Assembly (NCBI GenBank): GCA_018398805.1
Contig: JAGFBZ010000565.1
Coordinates: forward strand, 1-64,000
Length of the DNA: 64,000 nucleotides
DNA from: Hirundichthys speculiger
Taxonomy: Eukaryota; Chordata; Actinopteri; Beloniformes; Exocoetidae
Reading direction: 5' to 3'
Positions 29,412 to 40,976 of the stretch are shown here, in pieces (positions within the stretch are counted from its first letter, which is position 1; the number at the start of each line of letters is the position of its first letter). The notes beneath the pieces are model-generated. The model saw nothing but the letters and a program-made list of their open reading frames with translations. It did no database searches and had not been told where the DNA came from. A program made the position numbers and the translations under genes.

Positions 29412-31874
29412 TGTTATGGTTAGTACTAGACCCCAAATGCACGACACAGACAGAATGACGGTTTAAAGGCACGAGGCCGAGTTTATTGTAAACAATCCAA
29501 CAAAGAAGGACGATGCTGGGAAAATGGCAGTCACTCGCACCAGAGTGCATAAGCCTGTGGGGTTGCCCAGAACTGGGGAAACGCACAGAGAAATCCTGTC
29601 TTCCACCCCAGACACGGTGTCTGGAAAAAAACTCACAGGACAGTTCAGTGAGCGTAATCCACAAAGAAGTACAAGGAAGTAATCCACAAGGAAGTAATCC
29701 ACAAGGAATGTAATCCACAAGGAACGTAATCCACAAGGAACGTAATCCACAAGGAGAAGTCATTCACAGAGGATGACGACGAGTACTCACAAGAACGCAA
29801 CTGCATCCGCGGAGGTAATGGCAAGAATTCGCACTCGAGCTCAGGAGTGGCTGAGTATTGTTAGATCCCCCAGTTGTGGTTCAGTCTCTGACTAGCAGAG
29901 TCTGTCACCGGGACCAGCTCTCCATCCTTCGGGTAAGAAGTTGCGGTCTAGGGGGGTTCACCTCACTAAGATCTCCTCAACTTATTTAAGCTGGTGTCGA
30001 GGAGATACGCCTAGCTCTCACTGCCTACTTACAGACGCCTACCCCGCTTACTCCAATAACTGTCCTAAGAGGAATAGCCGGGTGGCTTGAAGTCCAGCTA
30101 TCGGTCACGTCTGTTAACGGCAGCTCTCCTCTTAAGATCTGGGCTCTTGTTACAGGCTAGGAAAAACTTTAGTGGCTCGGACAGCAAGCCTCAGGGATAG
30201 TTTGACAATATTATGACTAGAATAACCCATAAGAACCTGTGTGTTAGTGCAGAGGCATAAACAAGTCTTCAAAATTCTGGATACAGATGTAATGTCCACA
30301 ACGACATCTTATGATAATTTTATATTTATTAAAGCAGATTTAGCAAGGTTAAGCAGCAGCATCCATTGGTTATACAAATTGATTCTACTTGAAAAAGGGA
30401 AAAATTGAGCTGTAGCTTACGAATCAGTTCATCTGGTTGGTCCAAGGACAGGCTGGGAGACACGCATGTGCACCTTTGTGTGGTTCAAGGCCGCTGAGCC
30501 AGGGTGGAGAGAGAGAGCGCACGGTCAGGCCCCCGGGGAACCCTGGTTGGCCCCCCCCTCCTCCTTACTAGCGGTGAGCTAGGCTAACCAAAAAGGCTCC
30601 AATTATTCCTTCAAGAATTGGGAAAAATTCGTCGATCCTGTTCCAAGCGTCTTTCTGTCTTCTTTTCTTGAAGAAATTCCTTCCAGTTAATCCTCCGGAT
30701 GGGGGTCGCTCGTCCAGGTCCCAGCTAGTCCTTCTTCTTCTGAAGTCGCTCCAGGAATCCACACAGAGTCCCTCTGCCTTCTCTTTTTATGCGCTCTCTC
30801 TCTCCTTGCTCGCCCTGCACCAGTCTTCATTTGATTGGTTACCCAAAATTACAGAGGTGTACATAATTATACATAACCCTCCTCGTTTTGGCTTCTCCCT
30901 CATACATTATTCATACACAGTGTCACACAGCCATTTCATAGGTCAGAAGAGGCGTTCACATAATTTACATATCATCACGACATCACAAGATCTTCCAAGG
31001 TTACATTGTTTGTCTGGGGCAAATACTCATTAAGCTAAAGCTAATCAGCTGAAGCTAATCCTTATTCAATGATTTATACCTCATGTCTGTCTTACAATGT
31101 CCTTAAGTGAGCCATTGCTGGATTGATTAGTTTTAACCACAGAATATGCGCCTCATTCACCATTTTGTTTCTGCACAAAGTCCACAGTCACTGCATCACT
31201 GCAGAGGTCAGCGTGCCCTGCTACTTTCTGCACCTGGCCCGATGTTTACAAACAGCAGACTGTTTTTCGCCATTGTTGTGTCTTGGTGGCCCGGAGCTGG
31301 CAGAATTATTTTGAAACTCGGCTTTGTTGACATTCCAATGAGGAACATGCACTCCGCTCTGTCTGTGTCCGTCTTGACCCAACAAAAATAAGTTGTTCTT
31401 TTAACATACAGACTAACACAGATCTATTACAAAATTACCAATACATCTTGTTTCTGATCATTGACTAGAATCACACACACATTTCATACATTTCATTGAT
31501 TAGGAATTGATTACAAATCACATAAATTACCACCTTTGTGTCACTCCACTCCTGCCTTTGTTTGACTAGCACTGGCTTGTTTACATTACATCACCTACTG
31601 CTGCAGCAGGATCTCTCCTCACACTCACACTTTGGCTCACTTACAACAAGCCGCTTTAACATACAGAGGTAATATTGAATATTGATTAGAAGCTGAGTTG
31701 ATTCCAACGTTTTCTCAGGGTCACTTGACAGTATATATCTTCATCCGGGCGAGCCGATGAGCTGCAGGTGCGTGATGAGATGATGAGCTTCAGGTGCAGG
31801 GGGGAGCGGGCTTTGCCAAGCGCGCAGCTCCCCGACGAGGTTGGGTCTGCTGCTCAGCAGGTTGAGTCCTAACA
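29412..31874 (-). mobile_element. Solo LTR (family A), interrupted, 5-bp duplication GTATA
   Basis: Starts TGTTATGGTTAG and ends GAGTCCTAACA, flanked by GTATA at 29407-29411 and 31875-31879. After removing the inner LTR (29859-31734) the length is 587 bp, close to the 646 bp of the other family copy at 12.5 kb. Shared features are the CAAATGCACGACAC box, GAAAAAAACTCACAGGACAG, tandem GTAATCCACAAGGAA units (about six at 29660-29757) and GAGGTTGGGTCTGCTGCTCA near the right end. The minus orientation is inferred from the AATAAAC signal near 29485 (reverse complement). Confidence 0.87.
29859..31730 (-). mobile_element. Long LTR (family B) nested in LTR A, 4-bp duplication GTAT
   Basis: Starts TGTTAGATCCCCCAG and ends GGTCACTTGACA, flanked by GTAT at 29855-29858 and 31731-31734. 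Its 1872 bp is long for an LTR. On the minus strand a TATA-like CATAAAAAGAG (near 30784-30792) and an AATAAATATAA polyadenylation-like signal (near 30325) support minus-strand transcription. The TATA-to-poly(A) distance of about 450 bp implies a long R region. It could be an endogenous-retrovirus LTR, but no primer-binding site or viral gene is present to classify it. Confidence 0.72.
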
Positions 31875-32119
31875 GTATAGAGTCCGCATCACAGCAAACA
31901 GTGCACTGATCTGCCTGTCATTCTCCTGCTCTCTTTTTCCATCAGTCATAAACAAGACCCCAAATTAACTTAAACTCCTCCACTTGAGGTAGAACCTCAC
32001 TCTCAACCCGGAGAGGGTATTCTACACTTTTACGACTAAGGACTATGGTCTCAGACTTGGAGGTGCTGATTCTTACCCTTGGCTGCACCTAGAAATTCTG
32101 TCCATAAAATGTTATGAAC
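31875..32119 (-). pseudogene. Rex3-type LINE, RT segment (5' part of the split copy), internally deleted
   Basis: Minus-strand text matches Rex3: GTTCATAACATTTTATGGAC AGAATTTC (32119 down), then a jump straight to ATCAGCACCTCCAAGTCTGA, GTGGAGGAGTTTAAG and GACAGGCAGATCAGTGC, ending CGGACTCTATAC at the LTR border. The jump skips the YxDD catalytic box, so an internal deletion removed the active site. The copy is also 5'-truncated at 32119. Confidence 0.8.
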
Positions 32120-32699
32120 CACCACATTATGTTTGTGATTTCATATTTGAGAAAAACAAAAAAATCAAAAACAATTTTAGTCAAACAAACTTGAATATTG
32201 TTTCTTGTCAGTCACTTTTAATGAAAACTACCGCTAAGAATCCATACTCATTATGACTTCAGATTTCACTTCAACATTCTGTGCAACATTTTTAATGAGC
32301 ATATTTTTATGACACACAAACAAGTCAGTGAAGGAAATTTTGTTTTCCAGTTGTGGCTGGTTAAAATGCAAGAGACTTGGACCAGAATGAACAGAACAGT
32401 GCACGCTGAAGGTTTTGATTGACAGGCAGCTATTTAGCATTCCAATTAGACTGTTTGCATGGATGTGACTGTGTATGCTAATCAATACAGGTGTGTGAGA
32501 CAGTATCTCAATATGGAGTGTGCAGTGTATCAAAGTGTTTGAGGGGGTTTACAATCCCTTCAGAATTTCTGGATTTCTTGCTTTTTGCTGTCGAATGTTG
32601 AGATAACACCTTGGTTTAGACATCAGGCTGACACACTGACAGATGGAACTGATCTCCAGAGTGAAGTTAGTGACTCTTTAAGCTTTTTATTGCTGTCCT
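32120..32699. other. Unassigned sequence
   Basis: No recognised family. Small ORFs are AT-biased and show no domain. Confidence 0.4.
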
Positions 32700-33365
32700 C
32701 CCGCTCTTAAAGAGCAAAATCGTGGTTATGATTATGCAACAACAAGGAAAACTTCCGTCCATGGACTCTATGTACGAGCAGCGCTGTAGAAAAAGAGCAG
32801 AGGGAATCATCAGAGACTCTCTCCACCCCGCTCACCCTCTGCTCAGACACAAGCGCTGCAGGTACAACTTCAGACACAGCAGAGCGGACAGTATTAAAAC
32901 ACAAAGGACTCGTTTCTTTAACAGCTTCTTCCCGGCCACAGTCAGACTGATGGCAGACAAATAATAACACTGAACACTTTAAAAAATCACCTTACTCACT
33001 TAAACACGTGCAATACTCCAGTCAATGTGCAATTCCCAAATATAGCTTCTGTAAAATGTACAACTTACACCTCTGTATTTATATTTTTTAATATTTTTTT
33101 ATATTGTTTATATTTCCACATTTTTTAATATTTTTCTTATATTTTTTTCTTTACCATGTAAAGTTACATATGTCAACCTAAGTAGGATATTTATATATTA
33201 TACTTAAGTTTTTTCCTTTCTTTTTTCCCGTATCTATTTCTTTCCTTCTCTTTTAAAAAACTGTATGTCGGAGAACTTCGCAAAAAAAATTCCAATGTGC
33301 CTGGACTGAATGTACATGTACAAATGGCAAATAAAAGTTCTTGATTCTTGATTCTTGATTCTTGA
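32700..33365 (+). mobile_element. LINE 3' end with (TTGATTC)n tail
   Basis: The frame 32722-32964 reads LDS/MDSMYEQRCRKRAEGII, RDSLHPAHPLLRHKRCRYNF and RTRFFNSFFPATVRLMADK, the C-terminus of an L2/CR1-like LINE. An AT-rich 3' untranslated region, AATAAAAG and four units of TTCTTGA (33338-33366) follow. The 5'-truncated copy keeps about the last 80 codons. Confidence 0.75.
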
Positions 33366-34117
33366 AAGGGGCTGATGATATTTTAGGACTGGAATTATTA
33401 CTACTACTACTACTGATATTGTTGTTGCTCACAAACCTTTAGAAAAGAAATGGCCTAAAAATCAGTAGGATTTTAGTTGGGGGGGCTCTTTCTTTTGTGG
33501 TCTTTTTGTAACCATTTTTTAGCAGAGATAGTTATAACCTTGACTTGACAGCCCACAGAGGGAAATGTGATAGACTGTAGTGAAAGCAAAGCTGCACGGC
33601 ATGCCATATGGTCAATCTGTGCTGGAGAACTAGGGAGTAGCATGGCCCTTTTTGCGCTCACCTGACTAGATGCTGTACATTTTATTCTTTTGGTTAAGTG
33701 CATCTTTTCTTTAACAGGTAGATTGAATCCGATGTATGACACTGTCTGCCTTTCTTCTTTGCTGAGCTAGAGTTTTTAAGTGTATTCATATAAAAAAATA
33801 ATAATAATAAGCAGTGAGTAATAAGAGAGTGAAATTCTCTGTTTGGATATTACGTTACTTAGATCTTCATAGCTTGGTCATTAAATGCTTTATGTCAAGA
33901 AGGATTTGGCATTACCTTGTAGAGTAACATTTAAGAGAAGCTAAAAATTAAAAACATATCTCCCGATATTTCTCATCAGGACAGTTCCAGCATTTTGGCT
34001 AAGCTGGAATGTCGGTGAGGATAGCGGTCTTCACGTGCCTCCGTCTGGTTTGTTTTCTGGGGTTGAACTTTGGAAGCGTGATGATTTCCTGTGGAGGAAC
34101 ATATCCAGGCCGGGTAG
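33366..34117. other. Unassigned sequence, possibly pogo 3' region
   Basis: TACTACTACTACTACTG and ATAATAATAATAA simple repeats occur at 33400 and 33797. The last 100 bp may be the 3' untranslated region of the pogo-like gene. I could not find its terminal repeats. Confidence 0.35.
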
Positions 34118-36528
34118 TTATAGGTCCTGCATCCGTGTCAGCTGGCGCGGGAGTGGGCGAATTTGGGAGGCTGCATTATCTGCAGCGGGAGGAGGGTCAT
34201 CTTCAGGCGGATCATCTGCAGGGTGCAGGCCTTCAATACCTTCTCCCAGAGGTGGAGCATCTCCAGTCGCAGGCTGTAGTTTACAGTTTGGTCGGTCTGA
34301 GAGAATGGATGATGCAAATGCTTCATCCAGGAAAATTTCACGATTGTATGGGAAAATCCTGGTGGACCAAAACCCAGAAGTCACATTTTGTGGTGTCACC
34401 ATTGTCATTAAGGCTTGACTCACAAGTTCTGCAACCTGGTAGATGGTGACTGTTTTGCCAGGATTCGAACACATCCACCCATCGAGAGCTCAGCTGTATT
34501 GGGCTTTAAACGGACCGTACACGGCCACATCCAGAGGCTGCATATGATGGGATGTGTGAGATGGAAGAGTGAGCATAACGATACCATTGCTCCTGGCGAG
34601 TTCTACTGCCCTGAGTGATATGTGAGCTTTAAGATTGTCCATGATGAGAATAAATGGGGTGTCAGGTGAACAGTAAGTGTGGTTTATCAGGTGTCCGAAG
34701 AACTCGGCCCAGCTATCTTCATTCATCCATCCTGTTCTGGTGGATGTACCTTTTGCTCCTGGAGGTGCATTGATCATGAAGCAGTCTTTAAACTTTACTC
34801 TGGGAAAGACCAGCATTGGAGGTGCAGCGTCCCCAGCAGCATTCACAGCACAGTAGGCTTGGGCGATATTACGGTAATACCGTTTACTTCTGGTATTTAA
34901 AAATAGCGGCGGTATCAGTTTCAATAGTTTAGTTTAGTTTCTCTCCTGTATCGCTGTGTGTTCTGCTTTATTTTACCGTTTATTCGTGTTCGCTTGGAGC
35001 TGATTTCGGTTTGAGTCGTCCTGTTAAGGTACTGATGATGAAAACAACACTTCCTGAGTTTGCTGCTTCAAAATAAAAGCTTCTAATGAAACTAATAATG
35101 TTGGACTTTTATGTTGAAGAATTTATAGGAAGTGAAACGTCCGGCATCAGACACTTTACTATAAAGCGCGTTTCAGCAAACACACCTCAGCAGCAGAGAG
35201 GAGCTGGAGCAGAGAAAGAACAGTTAAAACTACAGTGAAAAGCAAGAAATACACAAATAAATAACAACTGTAGTTGAGCCAAGTTTATATTGAAGCACTG
35301 AACTGCTGTTTCGAGGTAAACTCGCCTTTTTTTTCCCCAGGTGCCTCAACGCTGGGAATAGTACAGCGCCGTAAAGCCCCGCGGCAGCGCGCCTGGGGTA
35401 CATAATGGGGTGGCTGTTTTCACGTGCGGCATCCGCCGGCAGTGTGTGTTCGCCTTAATAGTCGCGGGAATACTGTATACCCCGGTAAAATATGAGGGAA
35501 GTTTGACGGTATCAAAAATTTGGATACCGCCCAAGCCTACAGCACAGACCAGAGTTACCAGCTTCCCTCTCTCGGCCGATGTGATGGAACCAACTTGCTT
35601 TTTTCCTCTTTGTGTCACCACCTGAAACAGACAGAAAGTTCAGAATTAATGGCATGTTTGATCTGTAGGTAACACACAGAGCTCCAGCAGTGTCCTGGAG
35701 GTGGATGAGAGGCTGCTGGCTCCATCGCCTATACGATTTCGAAGCACCATTCTCGGCCTTGCTCGCTCGGAGGTCCCGCTGGCCTGTTTATTACATTATT
35801 ACAAGCTACACATGTCAGACTTGTGTGTGTGTGTCTCATTAATCTCACCTGGTGAGGCCTTTGTACCGTATGGAGAACTGTTTCATCCACATTAAAAATC
35901 ATGTGTGGGGGGAATTTATGCCTGTTAAAGATAAGGAGAAAGGGAATCTAAACTTCTTTATTTTATAGAATAGAACACATGCATTGGAACAATCAATTCA
36001 CCCACCTGTCCATGACCACAGCCAGATTATCATAGAACTCCCCAACAGTCGTTCTAGTGAAGACAGTGGCCCTTCCGAGGGATGTGGCTTCTGGAGTTTG
36101 GACAGAAAGCCGGCGACGTGCTAGAAAGCTGCGGAACCACTCTTGTCCTGCAGACTGTGTCTCCTTCCAATTGGCAGGCATGGGGACATAGTTCTTGTCT
36201 GCATACTCAAAGGCCGGTGTGCAGCACTTAGCTGGAGAGAGCCCATAGGACTGTTCAGCAAGTTCTTTCAGGTGTTTGGCGAGTTCCTCCTCCATCTCAT
36301 CTGTGAAATTCTCTTTGGCATGGCTACCGAGTCCCAGCCCACGGTACCACAGTCCAGGCCCAGCTACTTCTTTGTTATAAATCTAAGGAGGCTTGAGTTG
36401 TCAATATTTTGCTCCTTTGAAACGCATCTTAAGGGCCTCTTTTTCTCCATGACCTCAGTGGCTACACTTTCCATCTGTTCAGTGGAGGTTCGGCTCTAGT
36501 TTGTCTTCGTATTGTATTTCCTTGGCAT
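34118..36528 (-). pseudogene. Pogo-like (Tigger/Jerky-type) transposase gene with introns, inactivated
   Basis: Encodes a pogo-family DDE transposase on the minus strand. Exon 1 (36528-36006) starts MPRKYNTKTN. It has a helix-turn-helix region (VSKEQNIDNSSLLRFITKK) broken by two in-frame TAG stops and a frameshift, then a CENP-B-like DNA-binding part (EEELAKHLKELAEQSYGLSP, EWFRSFLARRRLSVQTPEAT). The donor is GTGGGT. Exon 2 (35921-35849, 73 bp) carries FNVDETVLHTVQRP, the first catalytic Asp, with CAG acceptor and GTGAGA donor. Exon 3 starts at 35621 after TTTCAG (VVTQRGKKQVGSITSAERG) and continues to AGDAAPPMLVFPRVKF, ILIMDNLKAH (second Asp) and HHMQPLDVAVYGPFK (third Asp). All three phases join in frame. 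Exon 3 is cut by a hAT-like MITE and has a TGA after KAQYS before NPGKTVTIYQVAELV. The gene is dead but relatively well preserved. Confidence 0.85.
34854..35539. mobile_element. hAT-like MITE inserted in the pogo transposase, duplication CAGCACAG
   Basis: The ends are TAGGCTTGGGCGATATTACG and TACCGCCCAAGCCTA, with CAGCACAG at 34846-34853 and 35540-35547. Removing the element plus one duplication restores the continuous transposase frame (...LVTLVCAV / NAAGDAAPPMLVF). At 686 bp with no coding domain it is non-autonomous. The insertion is younger than the host transposon copy. Confidence 0.88.
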
Positions 36529-38188
36529 GATGGATTTTTCATACTATTTAAGACACAAAAAACAAAGCTTATTTTTTGTCTTACTTTGCCTCCAGGGGAA
36601 AAGTGAAGCAGTGTCTTACTTTTCCCCATAGCAATTGTCTCACTTTAACCCTCCACCACTTTTTTATTAAATCAACTTCTCTGCAGAATTCAGGCCAATC
36701 TTTGGCTCGCAGCACCGCATCAAAAGGCGATAGTTCGACAATATACAGGATATGAGTTTGTCCGCTTGAATCAATTACTTCTCACACCAGAGTTAATTAT
36801 GGTGAAAACCAAAAAAATTACTTTTACATCCCAAAAATGTATTTTTGTACAAAACACATGCTTACCACTGCACAGCGGAGTTGGGCTCTTCCTGGTCACG
36901 GTAAAAAGGATGAGCCCGCTCAAATGACCACAGCTGCATCCTGTTTCATGTCTCACATTACCCCATTCTCCCCTCCCTCCCTGCCCTGCCCTGCGGGAGA
37001 TTTGGGGTGTGGTCGTGGGTCCTGGTCACTGGGGCGTGCCGCCGATGGGGGCCACCCTGCACCAATAAATGGGCTCAGGTGGTGGGCTGGGTGCCAGGTG
37101 TGGCTTCGGGGGGAGGGGGGGTGGGGTGGTGTTGGCTGCACGGTGGTGTGGGGGGATGCTGTGCTGTGCTCGGGCCAGTCTGGCCCTGGGGTGATGAGAG
37201 TTAGCTGGTGTTTTCTCACTCTTGAGATGGACTAAGATAAGGAGAATGTTGATAATAAGAGTGGTAACAGTTTCCTTGGTACTTTGGTAACTTACATGTG
37301 AGTGTATATGGGCACGGACACATTTATGCTTTACACCCCTCCCCCAACACCCCTCCTCTACTGTCCACACAATCAATAATGTTAACATCAATTCTCCATA
37401 TACAGGTCTATAGCTTGGTAGAAGGTGTTCATCCAGTTTTCTTCTTAGTAGTTTCTACTTCTTACATATTATCTTTTGAGTTTGTTCGCTGTCACAACAC
37501 AATCCACTACACAACACCCCTCACACTTTACAACCCAGCACACACCACACCCTCACTGTATTTCATTGCTTGTGTTTTTTAGTCCTCTCTGACGAAATCA
37601 GGATTTAAGATGTTAATAAAGACGTTAGAATTTACTGCCAGAGAGGATTGGTGAGGGACACATTCACCCTCCACACTTACACAAAAAAAAGTCTGCTATA
37701 AGATTAAATTGCATATACATACTAGATGGTTTTGCTAGACAATGGCACTAAGCATGAACGTAAATGCACACACACACACAAAAAGAAACTCCAGATAAGC
37801 ACCAGCAGGTGTCCAGTACACTGCCAGCAACAAGACTGACTTAGAATTAGCAGGTAAACAATGCAGAAAAGCTAAAACGGACATGGAGAATGGTAAAAAC
37901 TTGAACTTTGCAGTTCAAGTAGCAACTCATGTAGCAATATTAACAATTCTGTCTGAAAAAAATAAAATTCTGGACTGCAACAAAGCTTTCGCGTCATTCC
38001 TCCATGTTACATCAGATCTGCTCCATGTGTTCACTGTCGTGCTGTTCTCTTACTGGTTACTTCAGTGCGGCTCCATCTAGCGGCACAGATGTGTAATGAC
38101 AACAGAAAGTCCTGTCCTCGATTATAAAACAAATTCAGTCCTGTGGCCTGTTTTTCATTTCGTATTTTTTGATCCAAGTCTAAAATTG

Positions 38189-38255
<67 letters not shown>

Positions 38256-38663
38256 CTGGCTTTTTTTTTTTTGTTTTTTTGTGTTAGATTTAAAAACGAA
38301 AAATGTAATAAGATGTCACTTTTTATTTTTGATTGAAAATTGAAAATGGAAAGATTGAATAATACATGGATTGTTAAAGTTACTGAACTTTAACATGGAC
38401 ATTTTCATTTTAAAGTTCTCCCAGACGGAGGATTCAACAGAAACAAGGTTATCTGTAACCACTGAAAAGTTGAACTCTCGTTAAAAGTTTCTGCTGTTAC
38501 CTTAGGAATTACCTGTTTTAATATTCTGATTGTGCTGAGCCACAATCATTTTGTTGGATTTTGTTTGTAGACTTTTTATTTTTCATAAAAACAGGAGGAC
38601 ATTAATGCCCTGGCAGTGGCCATACACTTTATTTTATTTTACATTTTTTGAGATGATATTTAC
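36529..38663. other. Unassigned region with GC-skewed patch and (AT)n
   Basis: A perfect 10-bp hairpin (GGGGAAAAGT...ACTTTTCCCC) lies at 36596-36628. A strand-biased GC-rich patch (G on plus) covers about 36995-37200 and is followed by C/A-rich sequence to about 37560. A CA run lies at 37768-37782. A long TA microsatellite covers 38190-38252, followed by a T run at 38264-38280. No domain was recognised. The 37.0-37.6 kb part looks like an old dispersed repeat that I cannot name. Confidence 0.35.
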
Positions 38664-39599
38664 TAGGGGTGTAACGGTACACAAAACTCTCGGTTCGGTA
38701 CGTACCTCGGTTTTGAGGTCACGGTTCGGTTCATTTTCGGTACAGTAAGAAAACAAAATGCAAAATATAAATGTGCTAGTTGTTTATTACACACTTTTTT
38801 GCTTTTAAAACAATAAGCACATTAGCCTATACAAAGCTAGAATTTTGCTCAAAAATATAAATACAATATTCTGAAATGTAGATATTTTGAAAAACAAAAT
38901 AAAAATAATATTGGCTCAGACTTTTTCTTAAAGAAAATATCCATCTGATGTGCAAAATTGAACAGTTGCAACACTGAACAGTTTCAAGTTGTTAGTCAGA
39001 TTAAATAACATGAATAAGGCTCAGATTGTTTCTTTAAAAACAAATCATTGTATTTTTTCATAAAGTCCCGGTATGATTTTCTGGCTAAAATGTGGACGAG
39101 AAGGTAATTGATATCGGGGCTCAAATACTTTTATCATGTGTTTGAAGCCAGCGTTTAGGGTGATTAGGGTCTTAAATCTGCAGCTATCAAACACAACTTC
39201 GGCTCCCCGGTGAAATATAAACAGGGACAAAGAGAAGTTGATAAAACCAAAGTGGTTTGCCGACATTGTTCATCCGAGATCGGGTATGTTTCTGGCAACA
39301 CGTCTAACCTGTTAACTCATTTGAAACGGCACCACCCCAGCGTGAACATCGCTACAAAAAGAGAAAGACGACCGAGTACAAACACAGCTTCCCACCACAT
39401 TTAACACTATGTCGCGGGAGGCGTATTGCCAATGCTAGCGGCATTAGCCACGACGTCCGCTACAACTGCTGTTTGTTGTGCTCCGTGCGGTCCTCTACTT
39501 AATATGTCCGTGTGGAAACTCGTTCGGTACGCCTCCGTCCCGAACCGACCACGTCATACCGAACGGTTCAATACAAATACATGTACCGTTACACCCCTA
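38664..39599 (+). mobile_element. hAT element with 8-bp duplication ATATTTAC
   Basis: The termini are TAGGGGTGTAACGGTACA and TGTACCGTTACACCCCTA, flanked by ATATTTAC at 38656-38663 and 39600-39607. The subterminal regions carry CGGTTCGGTACG-type repeats. At 936 bp it retains one BED-finger exon (about 39150-39404, plus) and no catalytic domain. Confidence 0.9.
39150..39404 (+). pseudogene. BED zinc-finger exon of a hAT transposase
   Basis: The frame reads IKHNFGSPVKYKQGQREVDK, TKVVCRHCSSEIGYVSGNTS and NLLTHLKRHHPSVNIATKRE, ending at a TAA at 39402. VCRHC supplies the CxxC pair and HLKRHH the histidines of a BED finger. The upstream limit is unclear because no ATG lies in frame close by. No RNase H-like domain follows. 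Confidence 0.75.
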
Positions 39600-39607
39600 A
39601 TATTTAC

Positions 39608-40322
39608 ACTAAACATGTGTTACTGACAAGTGCTGATGTTAAAAGGGTTTAAACAACAAACGTTATGGCACTTTAGTTCATATGGCAACAGAACATTTAA
39701 ATAAAACTGCATTTTACACTACTTTAAAAATTTTAATCGTTGCCCAGCCCTAAAAATTACCTTTTTACTTTTCCTTTTCTATTAAAAAAATACCCATTTA
39801 TTGCAAATTTTAATGGATTTTTTAAAAAAAGTTCACAACTCAGTGTTTTTCAAAGTATTAGGATCCCTTCTGGTGAGAATTTAGGAATTCAGATGAGAGA
39901 CTCGTTAATCATCAGATTTTATTTTCTTGCATTAAACAGGGAGACAATTATTACAGGTTACCAGTTATTTCATGCAGCCAGGTGCACTGCATAACTAAGC
40001 CAAAAATGTCAAAGAACCAGCTGTGATGGGGTCTAAAGATTGTTTGTTGATTTTGTTCAAGTGATTAATAGGAAAGAAACTTTCTTAACACACATTAGGT
40101 TTTCTAGCTGATTCTAAAGCTGACCTACTTGTTTATGTCAGAAATAGTATTGGGAAAGATAAAATTAATTTAGTCTCTGAAAGAAATGATTAAATTTTTT
40201 AAAAGGCACATGAAATGACCCCTGGTAAAAATCAAAGGAAAACATAGGTCAACTGTTCTATAGCTTTTAATAAGCCTGGCTAAACAGTTTGAAAAGAAAC
40301 TCTGGGATATACTTTATCTACA
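39608..40322. other. Unassigned AT-rich sequence
   Basis: No recognised feature. Confidence 0.4.
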
Positions 40323-40507
40323 TTCAAATCAAATCAAACTTTATTTATAAAGCACTTTTCATGCCCTCAGGCAAATCAAAGTGCTTTACATAATAATAAA
40401 AACATTGCACATTAAAACAAAAATAAAAGCCATCACACATATGCTATACAATGCTATACAATTAAAAAAAAAAGAAAAACACACACACAACCAAAGCAGT
40501 CCTCCAA

Positions 40508-40745
40508 ATACCACCCCGCCTAAATCTAAATGTCAAATGTTAAATCTAAATGTTAAATCTAAATGTCAAATGTTAAATCTAAATATTAAATCTAAATGTT
40601 CAATGTTAAATCTAAACATTTAGATTTAGATTTAACATTTAATGTTAAATCTAAATATCAAATCTAAATGTTAAATCTAAATCTAAATGTTAAATCTAAA
40701 TGTTAAATCTAAATCTAAATTTTAAATGCTAAATCTAAATATAAA
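40508..40745. repeat. Tandem array of TAAATCTAAATGT-type units with an inverted centre
   Basis: About 15 units of 12-17 bp combine TAAATCTAAA with TGT or TGTCAAATGT. At about 40605-40650 the array flips to the reverse complement (ACATTTAGATTTAGATTTAA) and then returns to the original strand, making a palindrome in the middle. Confidence 0.75.
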
Positions 40746-40904
40746 TGTGTCGCCGAGTGTAAATCTAACTATTTAGAGAATTTGCAAATGTCCCATGCCC
40801 CATAAAGTCTCACAGCCTTACAACCACACCACTGATCAGGATCAATGGGAAGAGGGCTTGAGGGAGAGTCGGGACTCAGACTGGGGAAGTTTGATGTCTT
40901 CCAC

Positions 40905-40905
<1 letters not shown>

Positions 40906-40954
<49 letters not shown>

Positions 40955-40976
40955 CATACATACACACACACACACA
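40906..40976. repeat. (TA)n-(CATA)n-(CA)n compound microsatellite
   Basis: About 45 bp of TA, three CATA units and then CA repeats. The length is probably variable between individuals. Confidence 0.9.

Noticed and set aside
36953..37391. Pro/His-rich frames of 88-121 codons
   Set aside because: They arise from a GC-skewed low-complexity patch open in several frames on both strands.
38096..38287. Frame with a run of alternating Tyr-Ile
   Set aside because: Translation of an (AT)n microsatellite. The same applies to the frames at 40.8, 51.6 and 61.4 kb, and to the poly-Tyr frame over the (TTA)n repeat at 62.7 kb.
40508..40745. CRISPR-like regular array
   Set aside because: Units are 12-17 bp without unique spacers and the context is vertebrate nuclear DNA. 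It is a simple tandem repeat.
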